Both the position numbers and the translations under genes were made by a program. This document shows positions 10,163-19,160 of a stretch of 64,000 nucleotides of DNA, piece after piece. Numbering within the stretch: the first letter of the stretch is position 1; each line of letters begins with the position of its first letter. The DNA comes from Amycolatopsis dendrobii (GTDB lineage Bacteria > Actinomycetota > Actinomycetes > Mycobacteriales > Pseudonocardiaceae), in NCBI RefSeq assembly GCF_014145675.1, contig NZ_JACGZW010000002.1:1-64000 (forward strand), written 5' to 3'. A model generated the notes under the pieces. The model did not search any database. It had not been told where the DNA came from and saw only the letters and a list, made by a program, of their open reading frames with translations.

Positions 10163-10758
10163 GCCGTCCGCGCCGGATGACCGCGCAGGCCCGGCGGGAC
10201 GATCTGATCGCGGCCGCGCTGGATTTGTTCGGCACCCGGGCTCCGGAATTGGTCACGGTGGACGACATCGTGGCGCGCGCCGAGGTGTCGCGGCCGTTGT
10301 TCTACCGGTATTTCCCGAGTCTGCGAGAACTGCAAATGCAGGCCTTGCGCACGGTCACCGACGGTTTGGTCGACCGGCTCGCGACCCTTGAGGAAGGCCC
10401 ACCGGAAGAACGGCTGCGCGCGGCCGTGCGGGGTCTCGTCGATGTCGCCGCGCACTACCGCGAAGGCTATGTCGCGTTGCTGCGCAGCGGTTCGGTCATC
10501 GCCACTTCGGAGACGGACGCGGCGATCGACGAGGTCCGCAACCGTGCCGTCGAGCTGATCCTCGAAGCGCTGGCGATCCCGGAACCGTCACCGTTGGTGC
10601 TGCTGACCCTGCGCTGCTGGACCGCCGTGGTCGAGGGCGCGCTGCTGTCGTGGCTGCAAGAAGGCACCGTCCCGCGCGAAACGCTGGACGGCTGGCTGGT
10701 CGATCAGCTCACCGCGATGCTCGCCGCCACCGACGCGCATCTGGCCACAACGCCGTGA
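10159..10758 (+). CDS. TetR-family transcriptional regulator
   Basis: A 199-residue regulator starting at GTG 10159, which overlaps the preceding stop codon by 4 bases (GTGA). The N-terminal helix-turn-helix is VTVDDIVARAEVSRPLFYRYFPS (about residues 35-57); the C-terminal ligand domain is alpha-helical. It probably autoregulates the ephD-like operon through the repeats at 8416-8445. Its stop codon lies inside a strong hairpin that also serves the convergent citA gene. Confidence 0.9.
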   Translation: MSRPRRMTAQARRDDLIAAALDLFGTRAPELVTVDDIVARAEVSRPLFYRYFPSLRELQMQALRTVTDGLVDRLATLEEGPPEERLRAAVRGLVDVAAHYREGYVALLRSGSVIATSETDAAIDEVRNRAVELILEALAIPEPSPLVLLTLRCWTAVVEGALLSWLQEGTVPRETLDGWLVDQLTAMLAATDAHLATTP

Positions 10759-10803
10759 AGGACTCCTTGCGGGAATTAGATTCCCGCAAGGAGTCCTTCA
10801 CGG
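10753..10803. terminator. Perfect 24-bp hairpin, family copy H1 (bidirectional terminator)
   Basis: Arms 10753-10776 and 10780-10803 are perfectly complementary around a 3-nt centre (TAG). The core GTGAAGGACTCCTTGCGGG is shared with elements at 57814 and 61792. It lies between the convergent TetR gene and citA and contains the TetR stop codon, so a role in terminating both is likely. There is no U-tract. Confidence 0.85.
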
Positions 10804-10812
10804 ACAAATGGC

Positions 10813-11952
10813 TCAGATCTGGGTGACGAGGTCCCAGCCTTCGACCTCGGACGGCGTGCGCGGGCCGGGGCCGACGTACTTCGCCGACGGACGGACCAGG
10901 CGGCCGGTCTGCTTCTGCTCCAGGATGTGCGCCGCCCAGCCGGCGGTGCGTGCGGAGGAGAACATCGCGGGCATCATGTGCGGCGGCACCTTCGCGAAGT
11001 CCAGGATCACCGCGGCCCAGAACTCGACGTTCGTTTCGATCGGGTGGTCCGGACGGCGCTCGCGCAGCTCGGCCAGCGCGGCCTGCTCCAGCGCGGCGGC
11101 CACCTCGTAGCGCTCCGCGCCCAGTTCCTTGCAGGTGCGGCGCAGCACGCGGGCGCGCGGGTCCTCCGCACGGTACACGCGGTGGCCGAAGCCCATCAGC
11201 CGCTCCTTGCGGTCGAGGATGCCCTTGACCAGCGCGCGGGCGTCACCCGAGCGCTCGACCTCCTCGATCATCGGCAGCACGCGCGCCGGTGCCCCGCCGT
11301 GCAGCGGGCCGGACATCGCGCCGATCGCGCCGGACAGCGACGCCGCGACGTCCGCCCCGGTGGAGGCGATGACGCGCGCGGTGAAGGTGGAGGCGTTGAG
11401 GCCGTGCTCGGCGGCGGAAACCCAGTACGCGTCGACCGCCTTGACGTGCGCCGGGTCCGGCTCGCCGCGCCAGCGGATCATGAACCGCTCGGTGATCGAC
11501 TTGGCCTCGTCGACCCGCGACTGCGGCACGGCGGGCTGGCCGATGCCGCGCGCGGACTGCGCGACGTAGGACAGCGCCATCACCGAAGCGCGGGCGAGCT
11601 GGTCGCGCGCCTCTTCGTCGGTGATGTCGAGCAGCGGCCGGTAACCCCAGATCGGGGCGAGCATGGCGAGCGCGGCCTGGACGTCGACCCGCACGTCGCC
11701 GGTGTGCACCGGAAGCGGGAACGGCTCGGCGGGCGGAAGCCCGGTCCCGAACCGCCCGTCGACCAGGAGGCCCCATACGTCGCCGAAGGTCACCTTCCCG
11801 GCGAGGTCCTCGATGTCGACGCCGCGGTAGCGCAGCGCACCGCCGTCCCGGTCGGGTTCGGCGATTTCGGTTCGAAACGCGACGACGCCTTCGAGACCAG
11901 GCCGGAACCCGTCGTCGGCTTCGTTGGTGGTGCTGATCGTGGAGGTAGTCAC
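10813..11952 (-). CDS. citA: Citrate synthase 2 (CitA-type)
   Basis: A 379-residue citrate synthase family enzyme, the second of two in the window and shorter than gltA. It condenses oxaloacetate with an acyl-CoA, acetyl-CoA or possibly propionyl-CoA (2-methylcitrate). Active-site histidines lie in EHGLNAST and GPLHGGAP, and the GFGHRVYRAEDPRA segment and the catalytic aspartate region ETNVEFW are present. GTG 11952 follows GAAAGGG. An upstream extension of the frame lacks family similarity. Actinobacterial citA genes commonly sit in the serC-gltA neighbourhood. Confidence 0.9.
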   Translation of the reverse strand: MTTSTISTTNEADDGFRPGLEGVVAFRTEIAEPDRDGGALRYRGVDIEDLAGKVTFGDVWGLLVDGRFGTGLPPAEPFPLPVHTGDVRVDVQAALAMLAPIWGYRPLLDITDEEARDQLARASVMALSYVAQSARGIGQPAVPQSRVDEAKSITERFMIRWRGEPDPAHVKAVDAYWVSAAEHGLNASTFTARVIASTGADVAASLSGAIGAMSGPLHGGAPARVLPMIEEVERSGDARALVKGILDRKERLMGFGHRVYRAEDPRARVLRRTCKELGAERYEVAAALEQAALAELRERRPDHPIETNVEFWAAVILDFAKVPPHMMPAMFSSARTAGWAAHILEQKQTGRLVRPSAKYVGPGPRTPSEVEGWDLVTQI

Positions 11953-12351
11953 TCTTCGCGAACCCTTTCGATGCGCATTCCCCGGCTGTGTTGTGCACGC
12001 GCGGACGGGATACACGCTGGCTCCTTGCGCGCCTCATCGCACGGTGGGACAAACCATGCTCCCTTTGCCCGGCCGGGGCAACGGAAGATGTCGTGGTTTC
12101 GGTCACGATTACGAGAACGATTCAGTCCAGGTGGGGCCGGGACGCGACTTTCTCCCGTCCAGCGAGGTGACCGCAGACTGGTACCCCGGTGGCGACGAGG
12201 TGAACCCCGGCTTGCCGAGGGACGTGACTCCGGCTGCCGGTGGCGGCGCGGGCGGACCCGGTCAGGTGAATCTGTGAAGTTGCAAGATCTCGATGACGGC
12301 TTCCGCTAAGTTATTTACTGACCAGTTGCTCTGAGTAACCGAGGGGAAAAC
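11953..12351. other. 399-bp intergenic region, no convincing gene
   Basis: It lies between the divergent citA and the small secreted protein gene. A plus-strand open frame (about 12057-12277, beginning MLPLPGRGNG) has no recognisable family, is Gly/Pro-rich, and lacks a clear ribosome site. I treat it as spurious. The region should hold both promoters. An A/T-rich patch at about 12300-12330 (TAAGTTATTTACTG) is the best candidate promoter for the secreted protein. Confidence 0.6.
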
Positions 12352-12657
12352 ATGAAGAAGCGATTCCTGTTAGCCGCAGCGGCCGCGACGCTGGCTGTGG
12401 CGACGTGTGCGCCCACCGCCGAGGCTTCACCGGCGTCACCGTGCGGGTTTTCGAGGGTGGGCAGCAACTCCTTCTACAACCACTGCGGCAACGACTGGGC
12501 CTGGATCTTCATCGACTATTCGGCGGACAACCTTCGCGGCGAGTACTGCTTCAAGCCGCATTCCGAGCGCGGGGTCGGGCAGTTCGACGGCGATCCGCGG
12601 GGCGCTTGGTACACCCGGACCGCGACGACCGACGGCACCCGTTGCACTAATAGGTAA
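12352..12657 (+). CDS. Small secreted cysteine-containing protein, DUF6355-like
   Basis: A 101-residue preprotein with a Sec signal peptide (MKKRFLLAAAAATLAVATCAPTAEA, cleavage near residue 26). The mature part is about 75 residues with four cysteines (CGF, NHC, YCF, TRC) and many aromatic residues, consistent with a small disulfide-stabilised extracellular domain. The SNSFYNHCGN pattern resembles DUF6355, which databases label as associated with natural-product clusters. No such cluster is seen here. The ATG at 12352 follows GAGGGGAAAAC. Confidence 0.85.
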   Translation: MKKRFLLAAAAATLAVATCAPTAEASPASPCGFSRVGSNSFYNHCGNDWAWIFIDYSADNLRGEYCFKPHSERGVGQFDGDPRGAWYTRTATTDGTRCTNR

Positions 12658-12665
12658 CGCTTTCT

Positions 12666-12708
12666 AGCCGGCGGGGCGGCCTGGGTGTTCCGGGCTGCCC
12701 CGCCGGCT
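12666..12708 (+). terminator. Terminator of the small secreted protein gene
   Basis: A 12-bp perfect stem, AGCCGGCGGGGC at 12666-12677 with GCCCCGCCGGCT at 12697-12708, and a 19-nt loop. It sits 9 bp after the stop codon, without a long U-tract. Confidence 0.75.
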
Positions 12709-12831
12709 TGTGTGCGCAGGCTGCCTTCTCCCGGCGCGAGTTCCTGGATGACGGGAATGTGCTTCTGTCGTCGTGTAAACACCGTGTATCCGAATCAGGC
12801 GGAGCGCCTTGTCCGGTGGTAAGAACTTGCC

Positions 12832-13134
12832 ATGCACCTGAGCCCGCAGGAACGCGACAAACTGCTGGTCCACGTCGCGGCGGACGTTGCTCGCAAACGG
12901 CTCGAACGCGGTCTTCGGCTCAATCATCCCGAAGCCGTCGCGCTCATCACCGACTACGTCCTGGAGGGCGCTCGCGACGGGCGCACGGTCAGTGAACTCG
13001 CGGCGGGCGGGCGCACCGTGCTGACCCGGGCGCAAGTGCTCGACGGGGTGCCGGAAATGGTCGATTCAGTGCAAGTGGAAGCCACTTTCCCGGACGGCAC
13101 GAAACTCGTCACGGTGCACGAACCGATCGGTTGA
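12832..13134 (+). CDS. ureA: Urease subunit gamma
   Basis: A 100-residue structural subunit of nickel urease, which hydrolyses urea to ammonia and carbamate. It has the family start [11 protein letters not shown] and the block [21 protein letters not shown]. It is first in a rightward operon ureA-B-C-F-G-D. Its stop overlaps the GAGGAGGA ribosome site of ureB. The fully separate A, B and C subunits follow the usual bacterial arrangement. Confidence 0.97.
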   Translation: MHLSPQERDKLLVHVAADVARKRLERGLRLNHPEAVALITDYVLEGARDGRTVSELAAGGRTVLTRAQVLDGVPEMVDSVQVEATFPDGTKLVTVHEPIG

Positions 13135-13144
13135 GGAGGAATTC

Positions 13145-13450
13145 TTGCGGCCAGGCGAGATCATTCCCGGCGACGAGCCGGTACCGCTGAATCCGGGGCG
13201 TGCCCGGGTCCGGCTGCGCGTGCGCAACCTCGGCGACCGGCCGGTGCAGGTCGGTTCGCACTACCACTTCGCCGCGGTCAACCCCGGTCTGGAGTTTGAC
13301 CGCGAAGCCGCCCGCGGGCACCGGCTCGACGTGCCCGCCGGGACCTCGGTGCGCTTCGAACCGGGCATTGACCGGGAAGTCGAGCTGGTCCCGCTCAGCG
13401 GGCACCGGCGGGTGCCGGGCCTGCGCGCCGAATACGCCGGGGAGTTCTGA
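13145..13450 (+). CDS. ureB: Urease subunit beta
   Basis: A 101-residue subunit beginning [13 protein letters not shown], with the conserved [20 protein letters not shown] block. The start is TTG 13145, placed 5-6 bases after the strong site GAGGAGGA. No ATG or GTG in frame would keep the conserved N-terminus. The stop overlaps the ureC start (TGATG). Confidence 0.96.
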   Translation: MRPGEIIPGDEPVPLNPGRARVRLRVRNLGDRPVQVGSHYHFAAVNPGLEFDREAARGHRLDVPAGTSVRFEPGIDREVELVPLSGHRRVPGLRAEYAGEF

Positions 13451-15171
13451 TGCCGGAGATCGACCGCGCTCGCTACGCCGAACTGTTCGGCCCGACCGCG
13501 GGGGACCGGATCCGGCTCGCGGACACCGATCTGCTGATCGAGGTGACCGAGGACCGCTCGATCGGTCCCGGCGGCAGCGGCGACGAGGTGCTGTTCGGCG
13601 GCGGGAAGGTGATCCGCGAGTCGATGGGCCAGGGCATGGCGACCCGCGCCGAGGGAGCGCCGGACCTGGTGATCACCGGCGCGGTGATTCTCGACCATTG
13701 GGGTGTGGTGAAGGCGGACGTCGGTGTCCGCGACGGACGCGTCGTCGGCATCGGCAAGGCGGGTAATCCAGACACTATGGACGGTGTCGATCCGGCGCTG
13801 GTGATCGGGCCGTCCACGGAAGTGCTGGCGGGCAACGGGAAAATCCTCACCGCCGGCGGCATCGACTGTCACGTCCATTTCGTGTGCCCGCAGCTGGTGG
13901 ACACCGCGCTCGCGGCCGGACTGACCACCTTGGTCGGTGGCGGCACCGGGCCGAATGAGGGCACCAAGGCGACCACGGTGACTCCCGGCTCCTGGAACCT
14001 CGGCCGGATGTTGTCCGCAATGGACGGACAGCCGGTGAACGTGTTGCTGCTGGGCAAGGGAAACACTGTCCGGCATGAAGCTCTGCGGGAACAGTTGGCG
14101 GCCGGAGCGGGCGGGTTCAAGCTGCACGAGGACTGGGGTTCGACGCCAGCGGCGATCGATGCCTGTCTCACTGTCGCCGATGAATCCGGCGTTCAGGTCG
14201 CGATCCACACGGACACGCTCAACGAGGCCGGGTTTCTGGAGTCCACTGTGGAGGCGATCGGCGGCCGGTCGATCAATGCCTACCACACCGAGGGCGCGGG
14301 CGGCGGGCACGCGCCGGACATCATCGAGGTGTCCGGAATGGCGAACTTCCTTCCGTCATCGACGAATCCGACCCGGCCGCACACCGTCAACACCCTCGAC
14401 GAGCACCTCGACATGCTGATGGTGTGCCACCACCTGAACCCGTCGGTGCCCGAGGATCTCGCGTTCGCGGAAAGCCGGATCCGGCCGAGCACGATCGCCG
14501 CCGAGGACGTGCTGCACGATCTGGGCGCGATCTCGATGATGAGTTCCGATTCGCAGGCGATGGGGCGGATCGGCGAGGTGATCATCCGGACCTGGCAGAC
14601 CGCGCACGTCATGAAAGGCCGCCGCGGCGCGCTTCCCGGCGATGGCGCCGCGGACAACCTGCGGGCCCGTCGTTACGTCGCGAAGTACACGATCAACCCG
14701 GCGATCGCGCACGGAATGGACGCGGAGATCGGTTCGGTGGAGATCGGCAAGCTCGCCGATCTGGTGCTGTGGGAACCGAAATTCTTCGGCGTGCGTCCGC
14801 ATGTGGTGTTGAAGGGCGGCTTCCCGGCGTGGGCGGCGATGGGAGACGCGAACGCTTCGATTCCCACGCCGCAACCGGTGCTCGCGCAGCCGATGTTCGG
14901 CGCCGCGCCTGCTGTGGCGGCGGCGTCCAGCCTGCATTTCGTGGCTCCGGAAGCGCTGGATTCCGGTTTGGCCGAACAATTCCGCATCGCCCGGCCGTTG
15001 GTTCCGGTCGCGAACACTCGCCGTCGGACGAAAGCGGACATGGTGCTGAACGACGCGACTCCGGAGGTGCGAGTGGATCCGGACAGCTTCGCGGTGCGTG
15101 TGGACGGAGAACTGATCGAACCGCATCCGGTGGCCGAACTGCCCATGGCACAACGGTATTTCCTGTTCTGA
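13450..15171 (+). CDS. ureC: Urease subunit alpha (catalytic)
   Basis: A 573-residue catalytic subunit. Nickel ligands and active-site residues are present: the HxH in DCHVHFVCP (about 140), the carbamylated lysine at about 224 in [12 protein letters not shown], histidines in AIHTDTLNE and [12 protein letters not shown], the flap Cys/His in MVCHHLNPS, and the aspartate in SSDSQAMGR. Length and order are standard, so the enzyme should be active once metallated. It overlaps ureB and ureF by one base at each end. Confidence 0.98.
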   Translation: MPEIDRARYAELFGPTAGDRIRLADTDLLIEVTEDRSIGPGGSGDEVLFGGGKVIRESMGQGMATRAEGAPDLVITGAVILDHWGVVKADVGVRDGRVVGIGKAGNPDTMDGVDPALVIGPSTEVLAGNGKILTAGGIDCHVHFVCPQLVDTALAAGLTTLVGGGTGPNEGTKATTVTPGSWNLGRMLSAMDGQPVNVLLLGKGNTVRHEALREQLAAGAGGFKLHEDWGSTPAAIDACLTVADESGVQVAIHTDTLNEAGFLESTVEAIGGRSINAYHTEGAGGGHAPDIIEVSGMANFLPSSTNPTRPHTVNTLDEHLDMLMVCHHLNPSVPEDLAFAESRIRPSTIAAEDVLHDLGAISMMSSDSQAMGRIGEVIIRTWQTAHVMKGRRGALPGDGAADNLRARRYVAKYTINPAIAHGMDAEIGSVEIGKLADLVLWEPKFFGVRPHVVLKGGFPAWAAMGDANASIPTPQPVLAQPMFGAAPAVAAASSLHFVAPEALDSGLAEQFRIARPLVPVANTRRRTKADMVLNDATPEVRVDPDSFAVRVDGELIEPHPVAELPMAQRYFLF

Positions 15172-15857
15172 TGGACCCAGTCGCCCTCATTATCGCCGAC
15201 TCGCGGTTCCCGGGTGGCGGGCACGTGCATTCCGGCGGCCTCGAAGAGGCAGCCGCGCGCGGAATCGTCCGGTCCGAACGAGACTTGCCGGGGTTCCTCT
15301 TTGGACGGTTGCGTACCGCGGGACTGCTCGCCGCCGTATTCGCTGCTGCCTCAGCGCACGCCGCGGCTCGAGCAGTCGAGAGTGTCCATTGGCTACGGCT
15401 CGATCAGGAACTCGACGCCCGCACGCCCTCGCTCGCGCAACGGGAAGCGTCGCGAGCACAAGGCCGCGGCACCGCGCGAGCCGGACGTGCGGCGTGGCCG
15501 TCGCCAGTGCTGTCCCAACTGCTCGCTGAGACCCCGCGCCCGCACCATCCGATCATCAGCGGCGCGCTCGTCGGCATCAGCGGCGGCAGTCCGTTCGACG
15601 CGGCCATGGCGATCGCTTACCTCGCCGTGAGCGGTCCCGCGAGCGCGGCGGTTCGCCTGCTCGGGCTGGACCCGTTCGCCGTGAACGCGGTGGTCGCGCG
15701 GCTCGCCGGGCCGTTGCGCGAGGTCAGCGGCCAGGCTGCCGAAACCGCCGGTGCCGATCCGGCCGAGTTGCCCGCGCCAGCGTCGCCGGCGCTGGATCTG
15801 TTCGCCGAGGAACACGCTCGGCATCATCAGGAAGAGGTGCGTCTCTTTGCCAGCTGA
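15171..15857 (+). CDS. ureF: Urease accessory protein UreF
   Basis: A 228-residue all-alpha accessory protein that works with UreD and UreG to deliver nickel to the apo-urease. It begins [23 protein letters not shown], close to the UreF family start, and has the [15 protein letters not shown] segment. It is Ala/Arg-rich and divergent, as UreF usually is. The ATG at 15171 shares a base with the ureC stop, and the 3' end overlaps ureG by 11 bases. Confidence 0.92.
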   Translation: MDPVALIIADSRFPGGGHVHSGGLEEAAARGIVRSERDLPGFLFGRLRTAGLLAAVFAAASAHAAARAVESVHWLRLDQELDARTPSLAQREASRAQGRGTARAGRAAWPSPVLSQLLAETPRPHHPIISGALVGISGGSPFDAAMAIAYLAVSGPASAAVRLLGLDPFAVNAVVARLAGPLREVSGQAAETAGADPAELPAPASPALDLFAEEHARHHQEEVRLFAS

Positions 15858-16548
15858 ACACGGTCACGGGCACTTCCACGCGGTCAACTTCGACCCGACC
15901 GCCGCCGAACCGGACCATTACGACGCGGCGCCGACCGCCGGACGCGCGTACCGGATCGGCATCGGCGGCCCGGTCGGCAGCGGCAAAACCGCGCTCACCG
16001 CCGCGCTGTGCCGCGCGCTCGGCGGGGAACTGAACCTGGCCGTGGTCACCAACGACATCTACACGACCGAGGACGCCGATTTCCTGCGCCGGGCAGGCGT
16101 GCTGGACCCGGAGCGGATCGAGGCGGTGCAGACCGGAGCCTGTCCGCACACCGCGATCCGCGACGACATCACCGCGAATCTCGACGCGGTCGAACGGCTG
16201 GAGGAGAAGTTCCCCGGCCTGGAGCTGGTCATCGTGGAAAGCGGCGGCGACAACCTCACCGCGGTGTTCAGCCGGGGACTGGCCGACAGCCAGATCTTCG
16301 TGGTCGACGTCGCGGGCGGGGACAAGGTGCCGCGCAAGGGCGGCCCCGGCGTGACGACGGCCGACCTGCTGGTGATCAACAAAACCGACCTCGCCCCGCT
16401 GGTCGGGGCCGACCTGACCGTGATGACCTCGGACGCCCACCACATGCGCGGCGACCTGCCGGTGTTCACCCAGTCCCTAGTGGACACTCCGGACGCTCCC
16501 GCCGTGGCGGACTGGGTGCGTTCGCTGGTGCCGGTCCGGCAGGGGTGA
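15847..16548 (+). CDS. ureG: Urease accessory GTPase UreG
   Basis: A 233-residue GTPase for nickel insertion. The P-loop is GGPVGSGKT (40-48), followed by [11 protein letters not shown], the metal-binding CPH in [19 protein letters not shown], and the base-recognition NKTD. The start is TTG 15847 after AGGAAGAGG. The first 25 residues hold five histidines (EHGHGHFH then DHYD), a possible nickel-storage tail. No ureE gene is present, so this tail may take over part of that role (inference). Confidence 0.95.
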   Translation: MPAEHGHGHFHAVNFDPTAAEPDHYDAAPTAGRAYRIGIGGPVGSGKTALTAALCRALGGELNLAVVTNDIYTTEDADFLRRAGVLDPERIEAVQTGACPHTAIRDDITANLDAVERLEEKFPGLELVIVESGGDNLTAVFSRGLADSQIFVVDVAGGDKVPRKGGPGVTTADLLVINKTDLAPLVGADLTVMTSDAHHMRGDLPVFTQSLVDTPDAPAVADWVRSLVPVRQG

Positions 16549-17273
16549 AAGCACACGCGCGCCTGGTTGCCGCCCTCGACGACGGACGGACGGTGCTGCG
16601 AGAACTGAAGTCGATGGCGCCGCTGACGCTCGTCCCGCGCCGCCAGCGCGGCTCCGGCGCGATGGTGCACCTGGTCAACTCGGCCACCGCTCCGCTCGGC
16701 GGCGATGAACTGCGGCTCGAGATCCACGTCGGGCCGGGTGCGGAACTGAAGTTGTCCGGCGTCGCGGCGACCCTCGCCTTGCCCGGTCTGCGCGAGGTGC
16801 CCAGTTTGTCCACTGTGGAGGTCGTCGTCGAGGACGGTGGTTCCTTCGAGTACTTGCCGGAGCCGACCGTCGTCACCGTCCGCGCCGACCACGTCGCCGT
16901 GCTGCGCGCCGACCTGGCTGCCGACGCTCGGTTCCACACCCGGGAAGTCCTCGTCCTCGGCCGGGAAGGCGAGCGTCCGGGCCGGTTGTCCTCCACAGTG
17001 CACGTGACCTGCGGCGGAGTCCCGGCGCTCCGGCAGACACAGACGGTGGGCGATGTCGCGCTGGACGCCAGCCTCGCTGTCCTCGCCGGGCATCGAGTGC
17101 TGGTGACCGAGTTGGAGTTCGGCGGTCCGCAGCGGCGAGCGGAGTCCGGACCGTGGTGGTCGCGGACCCCGCTCGCCGCGGGCGGCACGCTGACGACCGC
17201 GGTCGGCCCGGACGTGGTGACCGCGTCGAGACTCGGGTCAGCCCGCGGAGCGGAAAGTCGGCTCGGGCAGTGA
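16545..17273 (+). CDS. ureD: Urease accessory protein UreD (UreH)
   Basis: A 242-residue scaffold protein that binds apo-urease with UreF and UreG. It shows the UreD pattern [28 protein letters not shown] and [14 protein letters not shown] 16545 overlaps the ureG stop by 4 bases (GTGA). Its last 36 bases overlap the 3' end of the convergent NCS1 permease gene. It is the last gene of the urease operon. Confidence 0.92.
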   Translation: MKAHARLVAALDDGRTVLRELKSMAPLTLVPRRQRGSGAMVHLVNSATAPLGGDELRLEIHVGPGAELKLSGVAATLALPGLREVPSLSTVEVVVEDGGSFEYLPEPTVVTVRADHVAVLRADLAADARFHTREVLVLGREGERPGRLSSTVHVTCGGVPALRQTQTVGDVALDASLAVLAGHRVLVTELEFGGPQRRAESGPWWSRTPLAAGGTLTTAVGPDVVTASRLGSARGAESRLGQ

Positions 17274-18914
17274 GACCGGGCCGGCGGTGCGGCACATGTC
17301 GTGGCAGCTGCTGTCGAGCGTGCAGCACAGCGAGCAGATCGCGCCGCCCTGGTTCGCGCAGTCGGCGATGTCCGGCAGTTCGTAGGCGTCGCCGCAGACC
17401 GAGCAGTTGTGCGTGGCGGTGCGGTCCTGGTCGACCTCGGGACCGGAAACGAGGTTGGGCCGCACCAGGTAGTACCGGCCGCGGGTGGCCACCGCGAGCA
17501 CCGGCACCAGCACAACGGCGATCACCAGCGCCAGCAGTGGGCTGAAGGCCGCCGGATACTCGCCGAACGCGCCGAAGTACGCCGCGATCGACACCGCGGA
17601 AGCGATCAGCATGGCGCCGAAGCCGACCGGGTTGATCTTGTGCAGGTAAGCGCGTTTGAATTCGATGTAGCGCGGGGAAAGGTCGAGCGGTTTCGCGATC
17701 ACGAGGTCCGCGCACACCGCGCCGATCCAGGCGATCGCGACGTTCGAATAAAAGCCGAGGATCTTGTTCAGGAAACCGAACGCGCCGAACTCCATCAGCG
17801 CGAGCGCGATCCCGCAGTTGACCAGCACGTACCAGGCGCGGCCCGGGTGCCGGTGCAGTACCCGGGAGAAGAAGTTCGCGAAGGACAGCGAGCCGGAGTA
17901 CGCGTTCGTCGTATTGATCTTGATCTGCGAAACCACCACGAACAACGCGGCGAAGGTGAGCGCGGCCGGTCCGAGCGCGGGCCGCACCGCCTCGAGATAG
18001 GGCGCGATCGGCTCCAGCGCCGCGGTCTTGCCGACCGCCCCGAGCGCGAGGAACGCCAGCAGGGCGCCGCCGATCTGCTTGGCCGCGCCGAGCACCACCC
18101 AGCCTGGCCCGGCGGCGAGCACCGCGGCCCACCAGGAGCGCTTGTTCTCCGCCGTCTTCGCCGGCATGAAGCGCAGGTAGTCGGCCTGCTCGCCGATCTG
18201 CCCGATCAGCGACAGCGCGATGCCCATCCCGAACCCGAAGCCGACCGCGGAGAATCCGGAACCCGCGCCCTCGATGCCGCCGAACGTCGCGAACTCGGCG
18301 AATCGTCCGGGTTCCCGCACGAGCACGACGACGAACGGCAGTACCAGTCCGGCGATCCAGATCGGCTGCGTCCAGGTCTGCATCTTCGCGACCGCGCCCA
18401 TCCCGTAGAGCGCGAACGGCAGCACGATCAGCGTCGCCAGCAAGTAGCCGACCGGCAGCGGAATGCCGAGCGCCAGCTGGAACGCCTGACCCATGATCGA
18501 GCCTTCGAGGGAGAAGAAGATCACGGTGAAGCTGGCATAGACGAGCGAGGTGAGGGTGGACCCGAAGTAGCCGAATCCGGCGCCGCGGGTGAGCAGGTCC
18601 ATGTCCACGCCGTAGGTCGCGCAGGCGCGCGCGATCGGTACTCCGGTCACGAAGATCACCACAGCGGCGGCCAGGATGGCGAGGACTCCTGAGGTGAAGC
18701 CGTAGGACAGCACGATGCTGGCGCCGATGGCGAAGTCGGCGAGGTAGGCGATCCCGCCGAGCGCGGTCGTCGCGACGACCAAGGGCGACCAGCGCCGGAA
18801 CGATTGCGCGGCGAAGCGCAGTGAGTAATCCTCGCGGTTTTCGTCGGCGGCGAGTGCGGCGTAGGTGCGTTGCGGCTTTCGCGTGCCGTCGCGTTCGGAC
18901 AGAGTTTCGGTCAT
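17238..18914 (-). CDS. NCS1-family permease with a C-terminal cysteine-rich tail
   Basis: A 558-residue membrane transporter of the nucleobase:cation symporter-1 (cytosine/purine/allantoin/hydantoin) family. It has about 12 hydrophobic helices in residues 45-480, with the family segment SQIKINTTNAYSGSLSFANFFSR. The last 55 residues are unusual. They hold eight cysteines (CSVC, ADC, ICSLCC, SSC, HDMC) at 504-541, resembling a zinc- or redox-active knuckle. I recall similar cysteine blocks in NCS1-like transporter domains fused to histidine kinases, but cannot confirm this here. Its position beside urease suggests import of urea or a urea-yielding compound. It converges on and overlaps ureD. 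Confidence 0.88.
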   Translation of the reverse strand: MTETLSERDGTRKPQRTYAALAADENREDYSLRFAAQSFRRWSPLVVATTALGGIAYLADFAIGASIVLSYGFTSGVLAILAAAVVIFVTGVPIARACATYGVDMDLLTRGAGFGYFGSTLTSLVYASFTVIFFSLEGSIMGQAFQLALGIPLPVGYLLATLIVLPFALYGMGAVAKMQTWTQPIWIAGLVLPFVVVLVREPGRFAEFATFGGIEGAGSGFSAVGFGFGMGIALSLIGQIGEQADYLRFMPAKTAENKRSWWAAVLAAGPGWVVLGAAKQIGGALLAFLALGAVGKTAALEPIAPYLEAVRPALGPAALTFAALFVVVSQIKINTTNAYSGSLSFANFFSRVLHRHPGRAWYVLVNCGIALALMEFGAFGFLNKILGFYSNVAIAWIGAVCADLVIAKPLDLSPRYIEFKRAYLHKINPVGFGAMLIASAVSIAAYFGAFGEYPAAFSPLLALVIAVVLVPVLAVATRGRYYLVRPNLVSGPEVDQDRTATHNCSVCGDAYELPDIADCANQGGAICSLCCTLDSSCHDMCRTAGPVSLPEPTFRSAG

Positions 18915-19160
18915 CTGACCTGCCTCCGTAACTGGGGACGGGTGCCGGAGCAGGTCGAAAGGTAGGTGCGGCCTGTATCGATCAGGGACCAGCTCGTGAA
19001 CGACGCGTTACAACTCGGCGTCCTGCGGTTACGGCCCGATGGCGGGCCGGGCGTGGCAGGAGTCACCGTTCGGTGGGTTTCGCCCGGACCGGCGACCCAA
19101 TACCGTCGCTGAATAGCCGTGATTCGACACCCTCACCAGGGGTAACGGAGGTTGGGCCGG

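Noticed and set aside
12057..12277. A short plus-strand frame (MLPLPGRGNG...) upstream of the small secreted protein
   Set aside because: Gly/Pro-rich, no ribosome site, no family resemblance; treated as promoter DNA.
12352..12657. Small secreted protein as a sign of a natural-product gene cluster
   Set aside because: No synthase, tailoring or resistance genes surround it; the neighbours are citrate synthase and urease.
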